This document shows, piece after piece, positions 52,314-61,492 of a DNA stretch of 64,000 nt. Positions within the stretch are counted from its first letter, which is position 1. Each line of letters starts with the position of its first letter. The position numbers and the translations under genes were made by a program. The DNA comes from an uncultured Chloroflexota bacterium (GTDB taxonomy: Bacteria > Chloroflexota > Anaerolineae > Aggregatilineales > Phototrophicaceae). Under the pieces are notes generated by a model. The model ran no database searches. It saw nothing but the letters and a program-made list of their open reading frames with translations, and was not told where the DNA came from. The DNA lies in assembly GCA_937974245.1 (NCBI GenBank), contig CALJKV010000081.1, forward strand, positions 1 to 64,000, read 5' to 3'.

Positions 52314-53384
52314 TTGAAGGACAACCAACTCTACCAAACTTTTCGCGACCTCCCCAAAATTGACTTGCATCGCCACCTGGAAGGTTCGGTTCGCCTGGAA
52401 ACCCTGATTGAAATCGCGGGTGACTCCGGTATTGAGATGCCGGAATATGACGCCGAAACTCTCCGCCCCTTTGTGCAGATGATGCCGGGCGAGACCCGCA
52501 ATATGCAGCATTTCCTGGGCAAATTTCAGACACTGCGCCAGTTCTACCGTTCGCCGGACGTCATTCACCGGGTCGCGCGGGAAGCGGTTGAAGACGCCGC
52601 CGACGACAGGATCAAATACCTGGAACTGCGCTTCACCCCGGCGGCCCTCTCCAACATCATCAACTGCTCCTATGATGAGGTCGTAGCCTGGGTGTGTGAA
52701 GCCGTGGACGAAGCCGCCCAGGCTAATGATATCACGGTGCGCCTGATCCTTTCGATGAACCGCAACGAAAGTGTCGAAAAAGGCGAACAGGTCTTAGCCG
52801 CCGCTCTCAAATGCCAGCAAAAAGGTGTTGTCGCCGTTGACCTGGCCGGCAACGAAGCCAACTTCCCTTCCAGCCCGTTCTCGGATATTTTCAGACGTGC
52901 TAAAGCAGCCGGGTTAGGCGTCACAATTCATGCCGGCGAATGGGGCGATAGCGCCAATATCCGCGAGGCAGTGGATGATCTCGGCGCGGCTCGTATCGGG
53001 CATGGTGTTCGGGCGATAGAAAACGGGGAACTGGTCAAAATGCTGGCTGATCGAGGCATTGTCCTGGAAATCTGCCCCACCAGCAACTACCAGAGCGGCG
53101 TAGTCGATTCGTGGGCGGCCCACCCCCTCGCGGACCTGTGGCGGCAGCGAGTCCTGACGACCATCAACACCGACGACCCGCTGGTGAGCGGCATTACCCT
53201 CACGGACGAAATGGTACGGGCGGTATCCCATCTCTCACTCACGATAGACGACATTAAGCAGCACACCCTGACCGCAGCCCAGGCCGCCTTTTTGCCTGAC
53301 TCGGAACGCAGCGCGCTGGTCAACAAGTTTGCAGTCTGGTTGGGTCTGAATCACGACAACGCCGAAATACCGCCTGCTTCTTGA
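52314..53384 (+). CDS. add: Adenosine deaminase
   Basis: 356 residues from TTG 52314 (LKDNQLYQTFRDLPKIDLHR) with AAGGATG seven bases before; GTG 52290 and TTG 52254 are alternatives in the same frame. Deaminates adenosine to inosine. Zinc site PKIDLHRHLEGS, catalytic Glu in HAGEWGDSANI, GHGVRAIEN, and the final Asp in TINTDDPLVSG. Related adenine deaminases cannot be excluded. Followed by a metallo-hydrolase 42 bases later. Confidence 0.92.
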   Translation: MKDNQLYQTFRDLPKIDLHRHLEGSVRLETLIEIAGDSGIEMPEYDAETLRPFVQMMPGETRNMQHFLGKFQTLRQFYRSPDVIHRVAREAVEDAADDRIKYLELRFTPAALSNIINCSYDEVVAWVCEAVDEAAQANDITVRLILSMNRNESVEKGEQVLAAALKCQQKGVVAVDLAGNEANFPSSPFSDIFRRAKAAGLGVTIHAGEWGDSANIREAVDDLGAARIGHGVRAIENGELVKMLADRGIVLEICPTSNYQSGVVDSWAAHPLADLWRQRVLTTINTDDPLVSGITLTDEMVRAVSHLSLTIDDIKQHTLTAAQAAFLPDSERSALVNKFAVWLGLNHDNAEIPPAS

Positions 53385-53426
53385 GAGAAAGACACGGCTG
53401 ACCCGGCCAATAATGAAAGTAGACTC

Positions 53427-54287
53427 ATGCTCCAGATTGGCGACTTTCGCATCCATCTTATCAACGACGCCAACATCAAAGTAGACCCCGGCGGGGCGTT
53501 CGGTCTGGTTCCCCGCCCCCTGTGGTCAAAGCTCCTGCCCCCCGACGAAGACCAGATGGTACCGATGAACGCCGTCTGCCTCCTGGTACAGACTGCTGGG
53601 CAGAACATCGTGGTGGATACCGGGCATGGTGAGAAGCTGACCGATAAGCAGAAGGCCTTCCAGCACATGGAGCGCCCCGGCGGGACGCTTCTGGACGGCC
53701 TCGCACGCCTTGACCTCGCGCCACAGGACATCCATCTCGTGATAGATACCCACCTGCACGGTGACCATGCCGGCGGCAACACCCGCTACGACACAGATGG
53801 CAATATCGCCGCAACCTTCCCTAACGCCGAATACGTGGTACAGCGCCGCGAATACCAGGACGCCATGCAGCCCAACGAACGCACCCGGGCCACCTACATC
53901 CAGGATAACTATCACCCCCTGATAGAATCCGGGCAGATGCGCCTGCTCGACGGTGACACTGAACTCCTACCCGGTATTCACGGTGTCGTCACCCCCGGTC
54001 ACACGCCCGGTCACATGGCGGTACGCTTCGAGAGCGGCGGCCAGCACGCTCTGTTCATCTGCGACCTGGCGAGCTACGCCATCCATTTCGAGCGCCTGGG
54101 CTGGATGACCGCCTACGATGTTGAGCCGCTCGTCACACTCGAAACCAAGCGCCGCTGGCAGCAATGGGCGCTGGAAACGAACGCCCTGCTCATCTTCCCG
54201 CACGACACGCAGCGCCCCGCCGGTCACCTCATCCAGGACGAAAAAGGCCGTCTCTCCGTCGTCCCGATAGACGAACCATTTGTGTAG
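53427..54287 (+). CDS. Metallo-beta-lactamase-fold hydrolase
   Basis: 286 residues, ATG 53427. Two-metal site motif THLHGDHAGGNTR, then TPGHTPGHMAVRF, CDLASYAIHFERLGWMTAYD and a C-terminal His (IFPHDTQ). No signal peptide. Similar to the AHL-lactonase/quorum-quenching-type subgroup, but substrate is not assignable. Probably co-transcribed with adenosine deaminase. Confidence 0.9.
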   Translation: MLQIGDFRIHLINDANIKVDPGGAFGLVPRPLWSKLLPPDEDQMVPMNAVCLLVQTAGQNIVVDTGHGEKLTDKQKAFQHMERPGGTLLDGLARLDLAPQDIHLVIDTHLHGDHAGGNTRYDTDGNIAATFPNAEYVVQRREYQDAMQPNERTRATYIQDNYHPLIESGQMRLLDGDTELLPGIHGVVTPGHTPGHMAVRFESGGQHALFICDLASYAIHFERLGWMTAYDVEPLVTLETKRRWQQWALETNALLIFPHDTQRPAGHLIQDEKGRLSVVPIDEPFV

Positions 54288-54359
54288 GTAGCTGCTCTCA
54301 AAACAACCACGCCCCTGTTTTGCAGGGACGCGCTTGAATATCCACGATACTGCCACAAC

Positions 54360-55343
54360 TTATCCCTGTTTCGAGAGTTCTACGCCGGGGCGTAATTCCA
54401 GCTCATAAGCGTTGTAGACCATATCCACTTTCATGCCGGCATTTTCATACAAGCGGTTTGCCCCGGTCAGACTGCTGCCATCTACACTGAGTCCCACTCG
54501 CGGCTTGCCCATTTCCCGCGCTTTTTGGAAGGCCAGATACAGAAGCTGGGTAGCCAGCCCGCGCCTGCGATACGCCGGCATTGTCCCCAGGGTTTGCACA
54601 AACAACTTATCCGGGTCATCGTCTGATCTGTTCGCCATGATAATGATCGCCGCGTCGGTATCGCCCTCTTTGACCAGGATAAAGTTCTCTGGCGGGAAGT
54701 TACCACCGGCGATAATATGTTCCCAACGGTCAACCGCTGCTTGCAGTGGTTCATCCACCGCGCCGCGATGATCCTTGAACGTTTCATGGTAGATTCGCAC
54801 GAAATCTTCCAGAACCGGGTGTTCCGCCATTGTCAGCAGACGGAATCTTTCCGGGAACTGCGGTTGTGGAATACCATCATGCAGTTCAATACTCATCAGG
54901 TAAGACTGTCGGGTACACCGGAAACCGTTGTTATCCAGGAGCCGCTGCCCATCGCCCAGGTTGCTGAACGCGCCCAGTACCACCCGCGCATGATCTGGCA
55001 CGAGCGGGAAGAAACATGCTGCGTGCTGGATGCCCCACTGGGTAAGGGTCGTACCAACACCCTGGTTGCGATGATCGGGATGGACGTAAACGTACAGGAC
55101 AGGCCGGATGGGTGGGGTGCGCCATGCCCGCAGTTCAGCATAAGCCACCATTTGCCCATCTTCGGCAAAGACATTCATCGTATGCTGCGCGAGATCAAAA
55201 CCGGGAAAATCCCACTCGGCGGCAACCTCCGCTCTGGTCATACCGAAATTGCCGTAGCTCTCCATGTGTTGAGCGCGAAACAGCGCGTAAAAACCGTCAA
55301 GATCGTCCGGCGTAACCGAGCGGTACGTATATACAGGGGGCAC
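54360..55343 (-). CDS. Tandem GNAT acetyltransferase
   Basis: 327 residues from GTG 55343 with GAGAGAG. Two GNAT folds in one chain: the first has VYVHPDHRNQGVGTTLTQWG (about 90-110), the second TLGTMPAYRRRGLATQLLYL (about 250-270), both with the acetyl-CoA Q/RxxGxG/A loop. Such tandems include mycothiol synthase MshD; overall pattern is only generic here. Substrate unknown. Convergent with the metallo-hydrolase. Confidence 0.82.
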   Translation of the reverse strand: MPPVYTYRSVTPDDLDGFYALFRAQHMESYGNFGMTRAEVAAEWDFPGFDLAQHTMNVFAEDGQMVAYAELRAWRTPPIRPVLYVYVHPDHRNQGVGTTLTQWGIQHAACFFPLVPDHARVVLGAFSNLGDGQRLLDNNGFRCTRQSYLMSIELHDGIPQPQFPERFRLLTMAEHPVLEDFVRIYHETFKDHRGAVDEPLQAAVDRWEHIIAGGNFPPENFILVKEGDTDAAIIIMANRSDDDPDKLFVQTLGTMPAYRRRGLATQLLYLAFQKAREMGKPRVGLSVDGSSLTGANRLYENAGMKVDMVYNAYELELRPGVELSKQG

Positions 55344-55810
55344 GACTACTCTCTCTCACTGTGAACCGTCATGACCCCTCAATATTACGTAATGAGCGCT
55401 ACTGATGTCAATAGGCTTCCGCTACACAACCGACCCCCTTTGAAGGGGCTTATTCAAATCCCTTAGCTGGGAGATCCCATCTGGCGGTCAGCGGCCAAAA
55501 ATGAACAAATGTTTGAACAAAGATTCACCATCTCCACGCGATTTTGTGCTATTCTGAATCTGTAACGTCCGGAATCAACAAATACTTCCCACTCAACACT
55601 TTGAACTTTTTCCGCCCTTCCTCATGCCTCAACCCTCACGACTCAGCACTTTCAACTTACTACTCGGCACTTTTGCAGCAACCTCGCGCATTTTGCAGCA
55701 AAGCCACACCATCACTTACGGGAAGATTGCAGCAATCGCTGCAATTGCAGCAACATCTGTTTTGCTGCAAACTTCGCCCTTCAGGGCTTTCTGCTCGGCA
55801 CTTTGAATTT
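55344..55810. other. Long intergenic region with repeats
   Basis: 467 bases between GNAT start and trmD stop. It holds the TTGCAGCAA cluster and three copies of a degenerate ACTCGGCACTTTCAACTT-like unit (55591-55610, 55641-55658, 55793-55816). No gene with family signature; short open frames run into trmD antisense. Confidence 0.7.
55673..55770 (+). repeat. Cluster of TTGCAGCAA 9-mers
   Basis: Four direct copies start at 55673, 55693, 55727 and 55745, plus one inverted copy TTGCTGCAA at 55762. The last three, with an intervening GCTGCAA, can pair as hairpins. Spacing is 20, 34, 18 and 17 bases. Confidence 0.85.
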
Positions 55811-56548
55811 TCAACTGTTTTGCTCCGCGAACTCCGCCAGCCAGTACCGTTCCTCTTCCGTCAGGTCGGCCTTCATCAGCAAATCCGGGCGGTTTTCCCA
55901 CGTCCGGCGCAGCCCCTCTTTCCTCCGCCAGCGCAGGATCTCGGCATGGTCGCCATCCTGTAATACCTGTGGAACGGTCAGCCCCCGGAATTCGACTGGC
56001 CGTGTGTAGTGTGGCCCTTCCAGGATACCGTCCGCGTGGCTCTCGATATCCGCCCCGCCCGGCGCACCCAGCACCCCCGGAATATGGCGGATCACGGCGT
56101 CAATCACCACCATCGCCGGGAGTTCACCCCCGGTCAGCACGTAATCCCCGATACTGATTTCGTCCGTCACTACCAACTGGCGGGCGCGGTCATCAATCCC
56201 TTCGTAACGCCCGCACAGAATCACGATATGCTCGTGCCCGGCCAGGTCTTTGGCGATCTGGTGGGAGAACACACGCCCCTGCGGACTCATCAACAGCACT
56301 GGTGTGCCCGGTTGCGACTCCGCCAGGGCGGACTCTACCGCGCTCACCACCGGCCCTACCTGCATCAGCATCCCCCCACCCCCGCCATAGGGTGTATCGT
56401 CTACTGTGCGGTGCTTGTCGGTAGAATGCTCCCGGATGTCATGCAGTCGCAAGTCCAGCAGGCCGCGATCCCGCGCCTTCCACAGCATACTTTCCGTCAT
56501 CGGCCCCTCGAACATGGCCGGGAACAGTGTCAACACATCAATCCGCAT
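55811..56548 (-). CDS. trmD: tRNA (guanine37-N1)-methyltransferase TrmD
   Basis: 245 residues, ATG 56548 with GGGGGAT, four bases after the upstream gene's stop. Methylates G37 of tRNAs reading CNN codons. SPOUT-knot motifs DVLTLFPAMFEGP, DDTPYGGGGGMLMQVGPVV, LCGRYEGIDDRARQL, SIGDYVLTGGELPAMVVIDA and GPHYTRPVEFRG are complete. Not with rimM/rplS/ffh here. Confidence 0.97.
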   Translation of the reverse strand: MRIDVLTLFPAMFEGPMTESMLWKARDRGLLDLRLHDIREHSTDKHRTVDDTPYGGGGGMLMQVGPVVSAVESALAESQPGTPVLLMSPQGRVFSHQIAKDLAGHEHIVILCGRYEGIDDRARQLVVTDEISIGDYVLTGGELPAMVVIDAVIRHIPGVLGAPGGADIESHADGILEGPHYTRPVEFRGLTVPQVLQDGDHAEILRWRRKEGLRRTWENRPDLLMKADLTEEERYWLAEFAEQNS

Positions 56549-56551
56549 CGT

Positions 56552-58186
56552 TCATCCCCCTGGAAGTTCCGCCGGACGCGGTTCGTCTGGGAACCAGGCA
56601 TAGTTATCCTCCGCCAGAAGTTCAATCACCTGCCGGTCAGGAAAACGCGCCAGGATTTGCTCGCGCACCCCCGGCTGCGTGTTATCCAGCGCCACCACAA
56701 TTTCGCTGTCCAGGTACGGACTCGTGACGGTCATCAGCGCCCCATACGCCCGCCAGCGCACATTATTCCCTGTCACCAGCGCCAGAATCGGGCGGTCATC
56801 CACCCGCCGGACCTCTACCGCCTCGATCAGCTCCGGGCTAATCTGGTTAAAACGATACAGCGCCATGATGCGGGGTGTGCTGTAAACGTACAGGCTGTAG
56901 ACCAGCACAACCCCCAGTCCCAAGTACACCGGCCAGCGTTTCCAGTGCCGGGCCAGCCATGCCAGTGGGACAGCGCTCAACAGGGCGGCGGCGACCAACC
57001 CCTCGTAATAATAGCGCGTGCCGTAGCGCTGTGAGCCAATCCAGTAGGCCATATGCACCACGACCAGACTCACCATGACGCCCAGCAAGAGCCACACCCA
57101 GCGCCGTTTCCGCCCAATCCACAGGCCAAACGGCAGGAGAACCCAGCTTACCCCTACTACCGGCCAGTAGTCGCTGTTCTCACGCAGATGATCCTGAAGT
57201 TCCGGCGTAATCGTCCCCAACTGCCATCCGAACATATCCGCCGCCGTGAGCGATAAATCCCACCGCGCCTGCCGGATACCCTTTTCCAATGTATGCCCGT
57301 GCCTGCCGAAGCCCTCGCCAAAGCCGACCTTGTCATACGACCAGACGAAGACGTACAGATTCTGCGTCGCATCCCCGGTAGCGGCTAGGTTATACAGCGG
57401 AATGACCGCTCCCACCAGCAGAGTTACTGTTGCCAAAACAAATAATGCTCTGATGCGCCTATGCTCACTGTTATCTGTAGGGGCATGAGGTATCATGCCC
57501 GAAACCTTCCCAGAATTCTGCGCAAAAATAAGGGGCATCATCCCCCATCGCCCTATCCGCACCGCGCTCCACAGAACAAACGGCAGGGCGACTCCTACTG
57601 CCGTCAGCGGGCGGTTGATGAGATTCATGCCCAGCGCGACCCCGGCGATCACCCCCCACCGGAGCGGGTGTCTACGGTGTTCCAACTGCCGGTACGCCCA
57701 CAAGAACAGCACCACCCAGAACAGTGCAGCCGTGTGTCCCATCAGTGTCCCATTGAGGAGCAATGCCATCGGAGAAAAAGCGGTCAGGGCAGCCGCCAGC
57801 ACGCCGGTATCCCGGTTGAATACATCACTGCCCAGCCGGTACACCAGTGCGACAGTGAGAGCGGCCAGCCAGGCGTTCACGACCCAGGGTTGCCCCATGC
57901 GTACCCCGCCCGCCAGAGTCCCCGGCCAACCGAGCGAATACTTGCCAAAACGCAGCCCTCCCCGGTCAACGATGAACGGCTGCCAGTAGGCACGGCGCGG
58001 CTCTGGACTGGGGATGATGCTGTGACCACCCGCCAGCAGTTTCGCCTGGTAAAGATACGCCACTTCATCTTCCAGGTGGGGCAGGCGCTCGAACACCGTC
58101 CGGCTGATGAGGGCGCTCATAAAAAAGCTGAACCCCGCGAGAAGAAGCACGATGATATAGGAAAAGGTGAGATTGGTTCGTTTCAT
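56552..58186 (-). CDS. GT39-like polytopic glycosyltransferase
   Basis: 544 residues, ATG 58186. Eleven or so membrane segments; a first extracytoplasmic loop with PHLEDEVAYLYQAKLLAGG (an acidic DE motif as in GT-C enzymes), and a long middle loop with FGRHGHTLEKGIRQAR. C-terminal periplasmic tail holds PILALVTGNNVRWRAYGALM. Transfers a sugar from a polyprenyl-phosphate donor in the family; acceptor unknown. The loop around residue 230 includes a short insertion carrying an inverted repeat. Confidence 0.82.
   Translation of the reverse strand: MKRTNLTFSYIIVLLLAGFSFFMSALISRTVFERLPHLEDEVAYLYQAKLLAGGHSIIPSPEPRRAYWQPFIVDRGGLRFGKYSLGWPGTLAGGVRMGQPWVVNAWLAALTVALVYRLGSDVFNRDTGVLAAALTAFSPMALLLNGTLMGHTAALFWVVLFLWAYRQLEHRRHPLRWGVIAGVALGMNLINRPLTAVGVALPFVLWSAVRIGRWGMMPLIFAQNSGKVSGMIPHAPTDNSEHRRIRALFVLATVTLLVGAVIPLYNLAATGDATQNLYVFVWSYDKVGFGEGFGRHGHTLEKGIRQARWDLSLTAADMFGWQLGTITPELQDHLRENSDYWPVVGVSWVLLPFGLWIGRKRRWVWLLLGVMVSLVVVHMAYWIGSQRYGTRYYYEGLVAAALLSAVPLAWLARHWKRWPVYLGLGVVLVYSLYVYSTPRIMALYRFNQISPELIEAVEVRRVDDRPILALVTGNNVRWRAYGALMTVTSPYLDSEIVVALDNTQPGVREQILARFPDRQVIELLAEDNYAWFPDEPRPAELPGG
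57481..57500. repeat. Inverted repeat inside the GT39-like coding region
   Basis: GGGCATGA (57481-57488), a four-base loop, TCATGCCC (57493-57500). It encodes part of an out-of-place hydrophilic loop (GMIPHAPTDN) in the protein. Confidence 0.7.
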
Positions 58187-58258
58187 GGGGGCGATTATAG
58201 TAGGAAGCGTGTGGAATCCAAAGAGCGGTTCATACCCCCAGAACGCACCAATACAGGA

Positions 58259-58561
58259 TTACATCCCGTAACGATAGGCGATTTGTTCCCGCTTGAGACA
58301 CCGCACCATATCGCCGGAGGAAATTTCTCGCGCTCCCAACTGTAACGCCAACACCCGCTTTTCCGGCGTCAGGTCGTAATGAGGCACCAGCCGGTGATCC
58401 TGAAACCAGCCCCGCCGCAGCCCCAACCGCTCCGCAAATCGGTGGAGTTCGCTTATATCGCCGTCACATGCCATGTGACACCAGTGATTCCCCATGTGGC
58501 GAATACCAGGCTTAATTGCGTTATTGGGGAAATATGTGAGTTCGTCAATATAGATCGTCAT
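58259..58561 (-). CDS. DUF4031 family protein
   Basis: 100 residues, ATG 58561. MTIYIDELTYFPN then a CHMACDGDISELHRFAERLG segment, WFQDHRLVPHYDLTPEKR and LALQLGAREISSGDMVRC fit the DUF4031 family, whose function is unknown. About the usual length. Divergent from the 2TM gene. Confidence 0.75.
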   Translation of the reverse strand: MTIYIDELTYFPNNAIKPGIRHMGNHWCHMACDGDISELHRFAERLGLRRGWFQDHRLVPHYDLTPEKRVLALQLGAREISSGDMVRCLKREQIAYRYGM

Positions 58562-58728
58562 AGGTTCAAAGGGAGAATATCAATATCGGTTAAAATTCAC
58601 ATGATAATCATGCCCGACGCGCCTTTCATCAAACTTACTAAGGGATATGGCGACGGGTATCCCATCTTCAACCTAAAACTATTTCTCATTCCGGCACGTA
58701 TAAGATAATAAACCAGTCTGGAGCGTGT

Positions 58729-59634
58729 ATGATGGCTCACGATTACAATAGTTTTTTAGACTATCAGGCAGCCCGACGCAGAATTACGGCAAAATTCAGT
58801 CAATCACGCGGACTCTGGATTCACATTATCGTGTTTCTAGCCACGATGAGCGCAATCTGGGGATATGGTACAGGGAATAGATTATGGCTGTATCCTGAGA
58901 ATTTTATCTGGCCGACTTTGTTAGGGGCATTATGGAGTCTGCTTCTGGTCGGGCATGGCGTTCTCAGTTATCTGCGCTCCCCAGCCCGTGTCAACCGCCG
59001 TGAAGAGGCTGTTGAAGACGAAATGCGCCAGTTCATCCAGCAGAACCCCGATTATACGACCACGCATCAGGATGAACTTTTCGCCCTCCACCGGCAAATT
59101 GACGCAAACCTACAGCGCCAGGCCTTCTGGTTCCTGCCACTCACTCTGTTTACTTTGGTGAACGCCGTATTCTGGTTAGCCACTCTGCTCAATATGGGCA
59201 CTTCCTTTGCCTTTCAACTCACCGCACCGCTGGCGGTGTTCGTCATTGGCGGTATCGGGCTGTATACCGCCTGGCGTGAGCGCCGTACCAGCGGTCAGGA
59301 CGATTGGATTGCCCGCCTTCCGCTCCCGCATATCGGCCTCTACCTGTTTGGGAATCTTTTCCTGGGACTGCTGGCAATTTTCCGGGCGATCAACATGCAG
59401 GATCATCAGGCCATCTGGGGCTGGTGGTCGGTGATTCTGATCGCTCACATCATCTATGCGATCATCCTGCATCCTCTAACTCAAGCCATCAAAACCAAAC
59501 GACAGACAGCGGACAGCCTGTTGTCCGAAGCGCCTCAAACCGATAAAGCCAAGCGTCACTTAGCACTTGCCGACGATGGCGAACTGGTCGAAATACCCGA
59601 CGAAGACCCGAGAGAATCTTTGCTCAAATTATAA
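58729..59634 (+). CDS. 2TM-domain-type membrane protein
   Basis: 301 residues, ATG 58729 (or 58732) with GGAG. Two similar units of two helices each: residues 5-80 (GLWIHIIVFLATMSAIWGYG, LLGALWSLLLVGHGVLSYL) and 100-180. A third pair (LFGNLFLGLLAIFRAIN, WSVILIAHIIYAIILHPL) follows. Such 2TM domains often accompany kinases; no enzymatic motif. C-terminus acidic. Function unknown. Confidence 0.68.
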   Translation: MMAHDYNSFLDYQAARRRITAKFSQSRGLWIHIIVFLATMSAIWGYGTGNRLWLYPENFIWPTLLGALWSLLLVGHGVLSYLRSPARVNRREEAVEDEMRQFIQQNPDYTTTHQDELFALHRQIDANLQRQAFWFLPLTLFTLVNAVFWLATLLNMGTSFAFQLTAPLAVFVIGGIGLYTAWRERRTSGQDDWIARLPLPHIGLYLFGNLFLGLLAIFRAINMQDHQAIWGWWSVILIAHIIYAIILHPLTQAIKTKRQTADSLLSEAPQTDKAKRHLALADDGELVEIPDEDPRESLLKL

Positions 59635-59660
59635 TCACCCCGGTGAGCATGGTTCGGCGT

Positions 59661-59666
59661 TATAAT
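59661..59666 (+). promoter_or_regulatory. Possible -10 box of the CE7 esterase gene
   Basis: TATAAT, 41 bases before the start; -35 not evident. Confidence 0.4.
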
Positions 59667-59706
59667 AGGCAGCGTTGTCTTCGACTTCCTCACAGGAGAT
59701 GCGCTT

Positions 59707-60675
59707 ATGGCTTTCTTCGATATGCCCTTGGAACAATTACAGAGTTACCGCCCTGCACGGGTAGAACCCGCCGATTTTGACGCCTTCTGGGCACGTACCC
59801 TGGCGGAAACGCGCCAGCATCCGCTTGACGCCCAATTCAAGCGTGTGGATTACGGCCTCAGACTGGTCGAAACCTACGACGTAACTTTCGCTGGTTACGG
59901 TGGGCAGCCGGTCAAAGGCTGGTTCATCCTGCCTGCCGGAGCGGAAACACCGCTCCCCTGTGTGGTGCAGTATATCGGGTATGGTGGCGGGCGGGGCTTC
60001 CCTACCGAATGGTTACTGTGGCCGAATGCCGGGTACGCAACTCTCGTGATGGACACACGCGGGCAGGGAAGCGGTTGGATGCCAGGCGATACTCCCGATC
60101 TGCCGGATGGTGCAAACCCGCATGTTCCCGGCTTTATGACTCAGGGCATCCTGAACCCAGAGACGTATTACTACCGTCGCGTGTTTACCGATGGTGTCCG
60201 CGCGGTCGAAACTGCTCGCACCCAGTCGCAGATAGACCCCAGCCGTATCGCCCTCACCGGAGGCAGCCAGGGAGGGGGTATCACTATCGCCGTCAGCGCC
60301 CTTGTGCCGGATGTCGTCGCCAGTCTGCCGGACGTGCCGTTCCTATACCACTATCGCCGGGCGGCAGAACTGGTGGATACTGCCCCGTACAACGAACTTG
60401 TCCGTTACCTCAAAACCCACCGCGACAAAGCTGAAACGGTGTGGCAAACCCTGTCTTATTTTGATGGCGTGAACTTTGCTCCTCGGATTCAGGCGCATTC
60501 ACTGTTTTCGACAGGGCTGATGGACATGATCTGCCCGCCATCCACCGTCTTCGCGGCCTATAACTATGTGGACGCCCCAAAAGATATCAAAGTATACCCC
60601 TACAATGAGCATGAAGGCGGCGCGTTGTATCATACACTGGAGAAAGTCAGGTTTTTGCGGGAGATGTGGGGGTAA
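59707..60675 (+). CDS. CE7-family acetyl xylan esterase / cephalosporin-C deacetylase-like
   Basis: 322 residues, ATG 59707 with AGGAG. Alpha/beta hydrolase with VVQYIGYGGGRGFPTEWLLW and the RGQGSGWMPGDTPD region of CE7 enzymes. Nucleophile Ser in GGSQGGGIT, Asp in LMDMICPPST and His in NEHEGG. Family length about 320. No signal peptide, so a cytoplasmic esterase acting on small acetylated sugars is likely. Tail overlaps the convergent GT2 gene by 29 bases. Confidence 0.92.
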   Translation: MAFFDMPLEQLQSYRPARVEPADFDAFWARTLAETRQHPLDAQFKRVDYGLRLVETYDVTFAGYGGQPVKGWFILPAGAETPLPCVVQYIGYGGGRGFPTEWLLWPNAGYATLVMDTRGQGSGWMPGDTPDLPDGANPHVPGFMTQGILNPETYYYRRVFTDGVRAVETARTQSQIDPSRIALTGGSQGGGITIAVSALVPDVVASLPDVPFLYHYRRAAELVDTAPYNELVRYLKTHRDKAETVWQTLSYFDGVNFAPRIQAHSLFSTGLMDMICPPSTVFAAYNYVDAPKDIKVYPYNEHEGGALYHTLEKVRFLREMWG

Positions 60676-61492
60676 GCTGCCGCTTAAGCCACATGCCCCA
60701 CAGCAGCGGACGCGAGAGCAGCCACAACAGCGCCCATTGTGCCAGACCGTGATGCTGGCGCGTATAAACCAGCATATCGCGAAAATACACACGAGTCGCC
60801 AGCCAGGTCTGGGTGGCGGCTTTCTCTTTGTGGACGATGTAATGACTCGCCAGAAAACGAAATTTCGCCCCAGCAAACCGCCGCGCAAGGTCGTCTTCAG
60901 GGAAGTACAGCCGCAGGCGTGGGTTCAGCTGCCAGCCGCCGCGCCGCATCATGAGGCACGACCCTGGCAGTACCGCGACATCTTCGTCTGTGTAACGTCC
61001 CCAACTATCATACCAGTGGTCTGCCGCCAGTTCCGTGCGCCAGCCAGGGAACAGCCAGCCCAAAGGCGTGTGTTGAAGCAGTAAATAAGTGTAGGTAGGA
61101 ATCCGGGAGCATGTCCGTTGGATGTTGCCATTCGGGTAGCGCATCTGCATCGTGACACCCTGGTAATCCGGGCGGTTTTCCAGGAAATTCACCAGCGCCG
61201 CCAGCACCCCCGGCTGCGGGGCAGTATCCGGGTTAAGCAGCAGGATATAGTCGCCCTCGGCCTCGGCAATCCCCAGGTTATTACCTCCACAAAACCAGGT
61301 GTTCCGTGTCTGTGCCAGCAACCGCACCTGGGGGAACTCACGCCTCATCATAGTGGCGCTGCCATCGGACGAGGCGTTATCTACAACGATAATTTCCGGT
61401 TGGATGGGGTCGTGTACCAGTGCGGTCAGGCAGGCATGTAGATCATCACAGGTATTGTAATTGACAATGACGACAGACAGGCGTGGCGTCAT
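60647..61492 (-). CDS. Family 2 glycosyltransferase
   Basis: 281 residues, ATG 61492 overlapping the methyltransferase stop as ATGA. GT-A motif LSVVIVNYNTCDDLHACLTAL, DNASSDGSATMM, NNLGIAEAEGDYILLLNPDT with the metal-binding DXD variant NPDT, and PGSCLMMRRGGW. Resembles the rhamnosyltransferase-like WbbL group. Cytoplasmic with an amphipathic C-terminus. Probably part of a surface glycan group with its two upstream genes. Confidence 0.88.
   Translation of the reverse strand: MTPRLSVVIVNYNTCDDLHACLTALVHDPIQPEIIVVDNASSDGSATMMRREFPQVRLLAQTRNTWFCGGNNLGIAEAEGDYILLLNPDTAPQPGVLAALVNFLENRPDYQGVTMQMRYPNGNIQRTCSRIPTYTYLLLQHTPLGWLFPGWRTELAADHWYDSWGRYTDEDVAVLPGSCLMMRRGGWQLNPRLRLYFPEDDLARRFAGAKFRFLASHYIVHKEKAATQTWLATRVYFRDMLVYTRQHHGLAQWALLWLLSRPLLWGMWLKRQLTPTSPAKT

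Noticed and set aside
55544..55963. Plus-strand frame of 139 residues in the long intergenic region
   Set aside because: It runs into trmD antisense and its composition is that of the repeats.
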